6,399 bases of DNA from Nitriliruptoraceae bacterium (GTDB lineage Bacteria > Actinomycetota > Nitriliruptoria > Nitriliruptorales > Nitriliruptoraceae), in assembly GCA_007117945.1 (NCBI GenBank), contig SKTN01000307.1, positions 1 to 6,399 of the forward strand, read 5' to 3'. Both the position numbers and the translations under genes were made by a program. Positions 1 to 5,035 of this stretch are shown here, one piece after another. The notes under the pieces were generated by a model. That model searched no databases. It worked only from the letters and a program-made list of their open reading frames with translations, and was not told the origin of the DNA. Each line of letters begins with the position of its first letter. Position 1 is the first letter of the stretch.

Positions 1-107
1 CCGACGACGAAGTACGCCAGACCGAAGCCCACCAGGGCCACGATCAGGATCAGCAGCGGGACGGTGCCGGAACCGCCCGCCTCGACGGCGATGAAGGGGA
101 GGATCAT
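1..107 (-). CDS. Membrane-anchored protein, 5' end only (possible cytochrome c)
   Basis: Only the first 35 codons are present; the gene runs off the left edge of the window. The visible residues are a short N-terminus (MILPFIAVEAGG) followed by one hydrophobic segment, about residues 16-35 (VPLLILIVALVGFGLAYFVV), which looks like a signal anchor or single membrane helix. The ATG at 107-105 has a GGAG ribosome binding site at 118-115 with a 7-nt spacer. It starts 16 nt after the Rieske stop, so it is very probably the last visible gene of the same operon. In this position one expects the c-type cytochrome that accepts electrons from the Rieske protein, often anchored by one N-terminal helix. 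No CxxCH heme motif is visible because the gene is cut, so the cytochrome identity is inferred from context only. A small membrane subunit of the complex is the alternative. Confidence 0.6.
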   Translation of the reverse strand, partial: MILPFIAVEAGGSGTVPLLILIVALVGFGLAYFVV

Positions 108-123
108 CGATGGGCTCCGGGAC

Positions 124-720
124 TCAGACGCACGAGGGACCCTCGGGCGGCTGCTCGAGGGCGTTCGCGGTTCGGGCCGGACCGGTCAGCTCCTGGCTGA
201 GGTCCACGATGAACCGGCCGTCGTCGATGAAGGACACGTAGCGGTCGAGGCCCCGGGGGGCGGGCCCGCCGGTCCACTCGCCGTAGCGGTTGTAGCGCGA
301 GCCGTGGCAGGGGCACTCGAACCACTGGGAGGCCTGGCACCAGGGCACACCGCACCCGAGGTGGGGGCAGGACTGGGAGTTGACCGCCATGAGCCCGTGG
401 TCGTCGTCCACGATCGCGTGATCGTCGCCGTAGGCCCGCATCGCCGAGGAGGAGGAGGGATCCCACACCAGGATGGAGATCCCGCCCTCGGGGATGCGCA
501 TCGGCGCCCGCTCGTTCTCGATCTCCTCGATCAACTCCCGGGCGTCACCGAGGTCCACCTCACCGGCCAGGCCGTCGCCCTCACGGGGCCACAGCATGCC
601 GAGGGTGCCCAGGGCGAAGCCGCCGAGCCCCACGCCCACGGAGCCGATCAGGCTGTAGCGCAGGAAGGTGCGACGCTCGACGGGCTTGAGCGTGGTGCGG
701 CCCTTGTCGTCGTCTGCCAT
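124..720 (-). CDS. qcrA: Rieske 2Fe-2S protein of quinol:cytochrome c reductase (b6f-like)
   Basis: This 198-residue protein is the high-potential iron-sulfur subunit that takes the first electron from quinol at the Qo site and passes it to a cytochrome c. A twin-arginine sequence (ERRTFLR, residues 15-21) precedes a hydrophobic segment at 23-44, fitting Tat export with an uncleaved membrane anchor. Rieske box I is C118-P-H120-L-G-C123 and box II is C136-P-C138-H139-G-S141. By family knowledge C118, H120, C136 and H139 bind the cluster and C123-C138 form the disulfide. The 12-residue spacer between the boxes, with GVPW at its start, and the following proline loop (GGPAP, 151-155) resemble cytochrome b6f Rieske proteins. 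Additional cysteines occur at 128 and 197. The ATG at 720-718 has AAGGA upstream with about 7 nt spacing. The gene lies 60 bp after the cytochrome b C-terminal half, in the same operon. Confidence 0.96.
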   Translation of the reverse strand: MADDDKGRTTLKPVERRTFLRYSLIGSVGVGLGGFALGTLGMLWPREGDGLAGEVDLGDARELIEEIENERAPMRIPEGGISILVWDPSSSSAMRAYGDDHAIVDDDHGLMAVNSQSCPHLGCGVPWCQASQWFECPCHGSRYNRYGEWTGGPAPRGLDRYVSFIDDGRFIVDLSQELTGPARTANALEQPPEGPSCV

Positions 721-780
721 CGTGTCGTCCTTGGTCGGTGTCGCGGCGTCCGGGTGACGGACGTACGCCCATGGTGCCGG

Positions 781-1620
781 CTACAGGGTGAATCCGAGAC
801 CCTGTACCCACGGCCACACCCAGGCGTAGCCGGCGCCGCGGAGGAAGGAACCGATGATGACCAGCAGCCCCCAGAAGGTGAGGAAGAACGTGAAGGCCAG
901 GTTGGCGACCTTGCGGTTCTCCGGCTTGGCAGAGGGGTTCTTGTCCACGTAGGGCGCAGCCATGAGCAGCAGGACGAACACCCCCGGCAGGGTGACGCCG
1001 GCCACCATCGGGTGGAAGTAGGCCAGCAGCTCCTGCAGCCCCATGAAGTACCAGGGGGCCTTGTTGATGGCCGGCACCTCGTTGGGGTTGGCCAGGGACC
1101 CGAGAGGGGCGTCGAGGAAGAACGCGGCGATCAGCAGCAGGGACCCCGCCGCGAGCAGGGCGACGAACTCCACGAGCAGCAGGTGGGGCCAGGTGTAGAC
1201 CTTGTCCATCTGCTTGGACTGCACCTGCTGGATCCCCGCGGGGGGCACCAGCGCCAGGAGGCGGTGGGTGTGGTCCGAGGAGGTGGGTACGCCCATGGAC
1301 CCGCCGTTGCCGCCGTTGCCGAGGGAGGCCGCGACCCGTGCGGAGCGCTCCTCGGGGGTCAGGCGGCCACCACCGGCCTGCGCTTCCGCAGGCGCGGCGG
1401 TCTTGGTCGCGACGCCACCGCCGCCACCGGCCTTCTCCTTGGCGGCCTCCAGGGCCTTGGCGGCGTCCTCGGGGGACTTCGGGCCCAGGCTGGCACCCTC
1501 GGCGACCTTGGCCTGGCGCACGGCCGCGGCCTTGGCCTTGGCGCGGGCGATCCGCTCGCTCTTGCCCTCACCGATCAGGCGGTCGTAGACCTCCTGATCG
1601 ATCTGGACCTCGTCGCTCAT
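781..1620 (-). CDS. Cytochrome b C-terminal half (subunit IV-like) with long N-terminal extension
   Basis: This 279-residue protein corresponds to subunit IV of the b6f complex, which forms part of the quinol-oxidising Qo site and carries no heme ligands. Three membrane helices are visible at about 146-169, 206-225 and 240-260. The Qo region reads N186-K-A-P-W-Y-F-M-G-L-Q-E-L198, where b6f and bc1 proteins have PEWY, so the usual glutamate is absent. The end, FLRGAGYAWVWPW (259-271), matches the tail I know from bacterial split cytochrome b C-terminal halves. Subunit IV is normally about 160 residues; the excess is a soluble N-terminus of about 120 residues. This has a charged, Ala/Lys/Arg-rich helix (about 8-63), Gly-rich linkers (65-69, 83-85, 101-107) and a second charged stretch (LTPEERSARV, 87-96). 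The ATG at 1620-1618 follows a GAGAGG site with 7 nt spacing. The gene starts 63 bp after the b6-like gene. Confidence 0.93.
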   Translation of the reverse strand: MSDEVQIDQEVYDRLIGEGKSERIARAKAKAAAVRQAKVAEGASLGPKSPEDAAKALEAAKEKAGGGGGVATKTAAPAEAQAGGGRLTPEERSARVAASLGNGGNGGSMGVPTSSDHTHRLLALVPPAGIQQVQSKQMDKVYTWPHLLLVEFVALLAAGSLLLIAAFFLDAPLGSLANPNEVPAINKAPWYFMGLQELLAYFHPMVAGVTLPGVFVLLLMAAPYVDKNPSAKPENRKVANLAFTFFLTFWGLLVIIGSFLRGAGYAWVWPWVQGLGFTL

Positions 1621-1683
1621 CGTCGTACCTCTCTGGAACGTGGCGCCCCGACCGGGTGGCCGTGGCAGGCGGGTGCCGGGGGC

Positions 1684-2451
1684 CTAGAGCGGACCGGAGA
1701 TGCCACCGTCCTTGCGGATCCGCCAGAAGTGGACCGCGAGGAAGATGACCGTGACGAAGGGGATGAACAGCACGTGGAGCACGTACCAGCGCAGCAGGGT
1801 GTCGGGGCCGATCTCCATGCCGCCGAGGAGCACGAACTGGACCTGGTCCCCGAACACCGGGGTGAAGCCCATCATGTTGGTGCCCACGGTCACCGCCCAC
1901 AGGGCGAGCTGGTCCCAGGGCAGCAGGTAGCCGGTGAAGGAGAGCAGCAGGGTCAGGACGAGCAGGATCACCCCGACCACCCAGTTGAACTCCCGCGGGG
2001 GCTTGTAGGCACCGTGGTAGAAGACCCGGGCCATGTGCAGGAACACCGTGAACACCATCGCGTGCGCACCCCATCTGTGGAGGTTGCGCACGAGTTGTCC
2101 GAAGGTCACCGACGCGGAGATCTCCCGCATGTTGAGGTAGGCCACCTCGGTGCCGGCGCCTGCGGCCGGGGTGTAGAAGAACATCAGGAAGATGCCCGTG
2201 ACGGTGAGCAGGATGAACATGAAGAAGCTGAGGCCACCCAGACAGTAGGTGTAGGTCAGCTTCAACCCGTGCCGCTTCACCTTGACCGGGTGCAGGTGGT
2301 AGAGGACGTTGTTCATCGAGGCCAGCGCGCGGTCACGCGAGGTGTCCCGGTAGCCCTTCCGGTAGATCGATCCCGGACGGAAGATCGACTTCCAGATGAC
2401 GTTGTCCTGGACGTTGCCCTTGACATCGTCGTAGGTGGGGAGCTTCGGCAC
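1684..2451 (-). CDS. Cytochrome b6-like diheme subunit with heme ci cysteine
   Basis: This 255-residue protein carries the two b hemes that move electrons across the membrane from the Qo to the Qn site of the quinol:cytochrome c reductase. Four membrane helices lie at about 66-92, 122-144, 157-178 and 219-243. Heme ligands are H125 and H139 on helix B (13 residues between) and H226 and H241 on helix D (14 between); the 14-residue helix D spacing is the b6 type. YCLGG at 69-73 contains C70, which aligns with the b6 cysteine that covalently holds heme ci. KPPREF (150-155), GYLLPWDQ (174-181) and the C-terminal RIRKDGGISGPL are very close to cyanobacterial b6. The N-terminus is about 35 residues longer than in b6. 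The start is GTG at 2451-2449, preceded by GAGAGG with 7 nt spacing. A quinol in this organism is likely menaquinol (inference). Confidence 0.96.
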   Translation of the reverse strand: MPKLPTYDDVKGNVQDNVIWKSIFRPGSIYRKGYRDTSRDRALASMNNVLYHLHPVKVKRHGLKLTYTYCLGGLSFFMFILLTVTGIFLMFFYTPAAGAGTEVAYLNMREISASVTFGQLVRNLHRWGAHAMVFTVFLHMARVFYHGAYKPPREFNWVVGVILLVLTLLLSFTGYLLPWDQLALWAVTVGTNMMGFTPVFGDQVQFVLLGGMEIGPDTLLRWYVLHVLFIPFVTVIFLAVHFWRIRKDGGISGPL

Positions 2452-2512
2452 GCTCGTCCCTCTCTCGGTTCGGTCCTGCGGGGCGCCTCGGGCGCGTCCG
2501 TCGTCCTGTTCT

Positions 2513-2527
2513 CGGGCCCTCGGGCCC
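2513..2527 (-). repeat. Short GC stem-loop after the ferredoxin gene
   Basis: In the 81-bp gap between the ferredoxin and the b6-like gene, GGGCC (2514-2518) pairs with GGCCC (2523-2527) around a 4-nt loop. A second small stem, GCGCC (2483-2487) with GGCGC (2491-2495), follows it in the transcript. Neither has a T-run after it, so they do not look like intrinsic terminators. Five-base GC stems arise easily by chance at this base composition, so a function is uncertain. Confidence 0.25.
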
Positions 2528-2532
2528 CCGGC

Positions 2533-2877
2533 TCAGCTCTCGACGCGGCCCAGCCACAGCGCGTCGGAGGGGCAGCGTTCCACACAGATGGCGCAGCGCG
2601 TGCACTCGTTGTCATCGATGATGAACACCGCGTGCGACTGGGATGCCAGGGTCTTGAGCTGGGAGGAGTCCGCATCCCGGATGATGTCGGGGGACATCAT
2701 GTAGATGCACTCCCAGGGGCACACGTCCTCGCAGGCGCGGCACAGGATGCACAGCTCGGGGGTCAGCCCGATGTGGCGCTTCGGCTTGACGCGTTCCTGG
2801 AGCCACTGCGGGTCGACCTGCTGCACGGTGTAGTCGTCGTACATCAGGGGGTGTTCCCCCCGGTCGGTCTTGCCCAC
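2533..2877 (-). CDS. 2x[4Fe-4S] ferredoxin in the quinol:cytochrome c reductase operon
   Basis: This 114-residue soluble protein has two bacterial ferredoxin cluster motifs: C43-x2-C46-x2-C49-x3-C53-P and C92-x2-C95-x2-C98-x3-C102-P. By family knowledge each cluster takes three cysteines from one motif and the fourth from the other. A further cysteine, C57, and a long insert of about 38 residues separate the motifs. The N-terminal 40 residues (with VDPQWLQERV at 21-30) precede the fold and may be a docking segment. No signal peptide is seen, so the protein should be cytoplasmic. I chose GTG at 2877-2875 because AAGGGAGGTG, nearly a perfect Shine-Dalgarno, lies 4 nt before it; the in-frame ATG at 2844-2842 (residue 12) is the alternative. 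It lies between an unknown membrane protein and the b6-like gene, so it probably serves the same complex. A ferredoxin is not a standard subunit of bc-type complexes. Confidence 0.92.
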   Translation of the reverse strand: MGKTDRGEHPLMYDDYTVQQVDPQWLQERVKPKRHIGLTPELCILCRACEDVCPWECIYMMSPDIIRDADSSQLKTLASQSHAVFIIDDNECTRCAICVERCPSDALWLGRVES

Positions 2878-2881
2878 GGTG

Positions 2882-2891
2882 CACCTCCCTT
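2882..2891 (-). promoter_or_regulatory. Strong Shine-Dalgarno deciding a GTG start for the ferredoxin
   Basis: On the minus strand this reads AAGGGAGGTG, differing from the ideal AAGGAGGTG only by one inserted G, and lies 4 nt before the GTG at 2877-2875. It supports the GTG over the ATG 11 codons downstream, which has only a G-run in front of it. Confidence 0.6.
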
Positions 2892-2912
2892 CGTCGTCTC
2901 GCTGGTTGCCGT

Positions 2913-2938
2913 GGCGCCACCGGAACCCCGGTGGCGCC
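2913..2938 (-). repeat. Perfect 11-bp inverted repeat between membrane protein and ferredoxin genes
   Basis: GGCGCCACCGG (2913-2923) and CCGGTGGCGCC (2928-2938) are perfect reverse complements around a 4-nt loop. It is the strongest stem-loop in the window and lies in the 67-bp gap, starting 6 nt after the stop of the three-helix protein gene and ending about 22 nt before the ferredoxin ribosome binding site. No T-run follows on the minus strand (ACGGCAACC), so it is unlikely to be a simple terminator. An RNA-processing or mRNA-stabilising stem, or an expression step between the two genes, is plausible. Confidence 0.55.
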
Positions 2939-2944
2939 GCCACC

Positions 2945-3460
2945 TCACTTGTAGCCGCCGGACTCCGGCTTGGTCTCCGCCGGGGCCAGGGTCTTCGGGT
3001 AACTGCGCTGCATCCTGAGCCCCGCCCAGATCGTGACCACCACGCCACCCACCATCAGCAGACCGATCGTGCCCTCGGTGATCACCATGTAGAGGTCCGT
3101 GGCGATGTCGATCCGCACGTCGTCGGCGAGGTCGATGCCGGCCGAGGCCGGGATGATCGTGCCCGACAGCAGGTCCCGGTTCGACTCGGTGAACTGGATC
3201 CACACGTGGGGCAGGACCCCGTGGAGCCACCACAGCAGGCTGGCGGCGCCCATGATGCCCATCGTCGCCGACACCCACTCGCGCTTGCCGTAGGTGATCT
3301 TGGCGAGGTAGAGCGGCAGGATCCCGAGGGGTCCGAGCCACAGCAGCATGATCGCGCCGCCGACCCACCCCTCGCCGCCTCCGGCGGGGTCACCGAACTG
3401 GTACAGCGCCCGCCCGACCTCCGGCAGGGCGCCGAAGAACTCGCCGAACCACTCGATCAC
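2945..3460 (-). CDS. Three-helix membrane protein of unknown family, first gene of the reductase operon
   Basis: I do not recognise this 171-residue protein. It has a short amphipathic N-terminus (1-30), then hydrophobic segments at about 33-53 (AIMLLWLGPLGILPLYLA), 65-84 (ending LLWWLHGVLP) and 122-147 (MVITEGTIGLLMVGGVVVTI). Between the second and third lies an acidic loop (91-121), and a polar tail follows (149-171, ending ESGGYK). Two histidines, H80 and H85, sit at the end of the second helix; I cannot say whether they bind a cofactor. No cysteine or CxxCH is present. The start is GTG at 3460-3458, 5 nt after an AGGAG site at 3470-3466; the open frame continues far upstream but has no better start. 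As first gene of the operon, followed by ferredoxin, b6, subunit IV and Rieske genes, it is probably an accessory subunit of the complex or a membrane anchor for the ferredoxin (inference). Confidence 0.85.
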   Translation of the reverse strand: MIEWFGEFFGALPEVGRALYQFGDPAGGGEGWVGGAIMLLWLGPLGILPLYLAKITYGKREWVSATMGIMGAASLLWWLHGVLPHVWIQFTESNRDLLSGTIIPASAGIDLADDVRIDIATDLYMVITEGTIGLLMVGGVVVTIWAGLRMQRSYPKTLAPAETKPESGGYK

Positions 3461-3511
3461 GTGCGCTCCTGTCACCCCGGGACGGCCTTCCGGCCCTACC
3501 GAGGTCCATAT

Positions 3512-3528
3512 GCCCCCCGGTGGGGGGC
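3512..3528 (-). repeat. G/C hairpin in the leader of the reductase operon
   Basis: GCCCCCC (3512-3518) pairs with GGGGGGC (3522-3528) around a 3-nt loop, giving a 7-bp all-GC stem. It lies between the candidate promoter -10 and the first gene of the reductase operon, 52 nt before the GTG, so it would form in the 5' leader of the mRNA. No T-run follows. A role in transcript stability or translation is possible but unproven. Confidence 0.35.
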
Positions 3529-3530
3529 CG

Positions 3531-3560
3531 AAGGTACCAACCGGCGGTTGGCCCGAACAA
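3531..3560 (-). promoter_or_regulatory. Possible promoter of the reductase operon with internal palindrome
   Basis: On the minus strand TTGTTC (3560-3555) and TACCTT (3536-3531) are separated by 18 nt, a weak but acceptable fit to a housekeeping -35/-10 pair (three of six bases each; TANNNT at -10). This is the least GC-rich part of the 195-bp gap in front of the operon. The spacer contains a perfect palindrome, CCAACC-GGC-GGTTGG (3537-3551), placed where a repressor or activator could bind. The start of transcription has not been shown; the assignment rests on position and weak motif matches. Confidence 0.35.
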
Positions 3561-3574
3561 ACGGACGGTGTCCG
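3556..3574 (-). terminator. Possible weak terminator after hemL
   Basis: On the minus strand CGGAC (3574-3570) and GTCCG (3566-3562) form a 5-bp stem with a 3-nt loop, followed by TTTGTT. It lies about 80 nt after the hemL stop and overlaps the candidate -35 of the next operon. The stem is short and the T-run interrupted, so this is a weak candidate; the rest of the gap shows only GC-rich sequence with the direct repeat CCGCGGAC. Confidence 0.25.
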
Positions 3575-3654
3575 CGGGGCCTCATCGGGGCGGTCCGCGG
3601 TGGCCGTCGACCTCGGCCCGCGGGGGCGCTCCGGCCCGTGCGCGCGCGCCCTGC

Positions 3655-4950
3655 TCAGCCATCCCGGCCCGCCACCACCTCGGCGGCTTCGTGGGCGGCC
3701 TCGACGATCCGATCGAGATCGTCGGCCCCGAGCGCCAGGGAGGTGAACACGATCTCGTAGCCCGAAGGGGCGAGGTAGACCCCCCGCTCCAGCATGGCGT
3801 GGAAGAACCGGGCGTAGGCGTCGTGGTCGGCGGCGGCGACGTCCTCGAAACGGCGGGGCAGCCGGTCGGAGAAGACCACGCCTGCCAGGGTCCCGTGGTG
3901 GACGACCTGGGCCTGGACGTCCGCGGCGGTGAAGGCGGAGCGCAGTCCCTCCACCACGGTGCGGGTCGCCCCCTCGAGGCACTCGTACACCCCATCGTCG
4001 AGGAGTGCCAGCTGGGCCCGCCCGGCGGCGACGGCGACGGGGTTGCCCGACAGCGTCCCCGCCTGGTAGACGGGTCCGTCGGGGGCGAGGTGGTCCATCA
4101 GCGCGGCCGGGCCCCCGAAGGCGGCCAGGGGGAACCCGCCGCCCACGACCTTGCCCATCACGGTGATGTCCGGCCGTACACCCTCCCGCTCCTGGGCACC
4201 ACCGCGCGCCAGACGGAAGCCGGTGATGACCTCGTCGAAGACCAGTACCGCGCCGCTGCGGTCGGCCTCACCCCGCAGGAAGGCCAGGAACCCGGGCTCG
4301 GGCGGCACCAGGTTCATGTTCGCGGGCACGGGCTCGACCAGGATCGCGGCGAGGTCCGCACCGTGGGCATCCACGGCGGCGCGGACGGCCTCGGTGTCGT
4401 TCCAGGGCACCAGGACCGTGTCCCCTGCGGCACCCGGGGTCACCCCGGGGGAGCCAGGGATCCCCAGGGTGGCCACGCCGGAGCCCGCGGCCACGAGCAG
4501 GGCGTCGGCGTGGCCGTGGTAGTGGCCGACGAACTTCAGCAGCGTGGCCCGTCCCGTCGCGCCCCGGGCGAGGCGGACCGCGCTCATCCCGGCCTCGGTC
4601 CCGGAGTTGACCAGCCGGACCTTCTCCACCGAGGGCACGGCGTCGACGATCGCCTCCGCGAGGTCCACCTCCCCCTCGGTGGGCGCCCCGAAGGAGGAGC
4701 CCCGAGCCATGGCCTCACCCGCCGCCGCGAGGACCTCCTTGCGCGCGTGGCCGAACAGCAGAGGGCCCCAGGAGCTGACCAGGTCGAGGTAGCGGTTGCC
4801 GTCGACGTCGATCAGGGTCGGGCCCTCTCCCCTGGCGATGAACCGTGGGGTGCCGCCGACGCTGGCGAAGGCACGCACGGGCGAGCTGACCCCGCCCGGG
4901 ATCACCGCCCGGGCGCGGTCGAAGAGGGCGGCGGACGTCTCGGTCTGCAT
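3655..4950 (-). CDS. hemL: Glutamate-1-semialdehyde 2,1-aminomutase
   Basis: This 431-residue, full-length PLP enzyme converts glutamate-1-semialdehyde to 5-aminolevulinate, the last step of the C5 route to the tetrapyrrole precursor, in the cytoplasm. Family signatures are seen throughout: PGGVSSPVRAF (18-28), VGGTP (31-35), NSGTEA (115-120), FVGHYHGHAD (140-149), PANMN (209-213), FDEVITGFR (238-246), MGKVVGGGFP (265-274) and QAGTLSGNP (296-304). K267 is the expected PLP Schiff-base lysine and D239 the expected PLP-pyridine aspartate. The chosen ATG at 4950-4948 has GGAG at 4959-4956 with 5 nt spacing, and the protein begins as the family does (FDRARAVIPGG); the open frame further upstream is not homologous. 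It lies 85 bp after the phosphodiesterase gene and downstream of hemB, consistent with a heme-synthesis operon. Its substrate comes from HemA, not in this window. Confidence 0.97.
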   Translation of the reverse strand: MQTETSAALFDRARAVIPGGVSSPVRAFASVGGTPRFIARGEGPTLIDVDGNRYLDLVSSWGPLLFGHARKEVLAAAGEAMARGSSFGAPTEGEVDLAEAIVDAVPSVEKVRLVNSGTEAGMSAVRLARGATGRATLLKFVGHYHGHADALLVAAGSGVATLGIPGSPGVTPGAAGDTVLVPWNDTEAVRAAVDAHGADLAAILVEPVPANMNLVPPEPGFLAFLRGEADRSGAVLVFDEVITGFRLARGGAQEREGVRPDITVMGKVVGGGFPLAAFGGPAALMDHLAPDGPVYQAGTLSGNPVAVAAGRAQLALLDDGVYECLEGATRTVVEGLRSAFTAADVQAQVVHHGTLAGVVFSDRLPRRFEDVAAADHDAYARFFHAMLERGVYLAPSGYEIVFTSLALGADDLDRIVEAAHEAAEVVAGRDG

Positions 4951-5014
4951 GGCTGCTCCAGCGCGGGGGGACGGGCGTCGGGGGCGGTCAGGCGTGGTGG
5001 CCGGGCGACTGCAC

Positions 5015-5031
5015 GGCCACGGGCCGTGGCC
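5015..5031 (-). repeat. Stem-loop just after the phosphodiesterase gene
   Basis: GGCCACG (5015-5021) pairs with CGTGGCC (5025-5031) around a 3-nt loop, 4 nt after the phosphodiesterase stop codon. No T-run follows, so read-through into hemL is likely; it could slow transcription or protect the upstream mRNA end. The rest of the 85-bp gap (4951-5035) shows only the hemL ribosome binding site. Confidence 0.35.
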
Positions 5032-5035
5032 CCGG

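Noticed and set aside
104..466. A 120-codon minus-strand frame over the Rieske gene
   Set aside because: It overlaps the Rieske coding sequence in another frame and is arginine-rich without motifs.
748..762. Small hairpin (GTCCG/CGGAC) between subunit IV and the Rieske gene
   Set aside because: A 5-bp stem without a T-run is within what chance gives at this GC content; not counted as a terminator.
64..3018. A 984-codon open frame on the plus strand
   Set aside because: It lies opposite five well-supported minus-strand genes, has a low-complexity Gly/Val/His/Arg-rich translation without any recognisable domain, and is explained by the scarcity of stop codons in GC-rich antisense frames.
2878..3048. 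N-terminal extension of the ferredoxin to an upstream ATG
   Set aside because: It would overlap the upstream membrane protein gene and cover the strong Shine-Dalgarno at 2882-2891.
3461..3982. N-terminal extension of the three-helix membrane protein
   Set aside because: The frame stays open into the hemL gene only because of GC bias; the extra translation is Arg/Pro/Gly-rich, and the GTG at 3460 has an AGGAG site.
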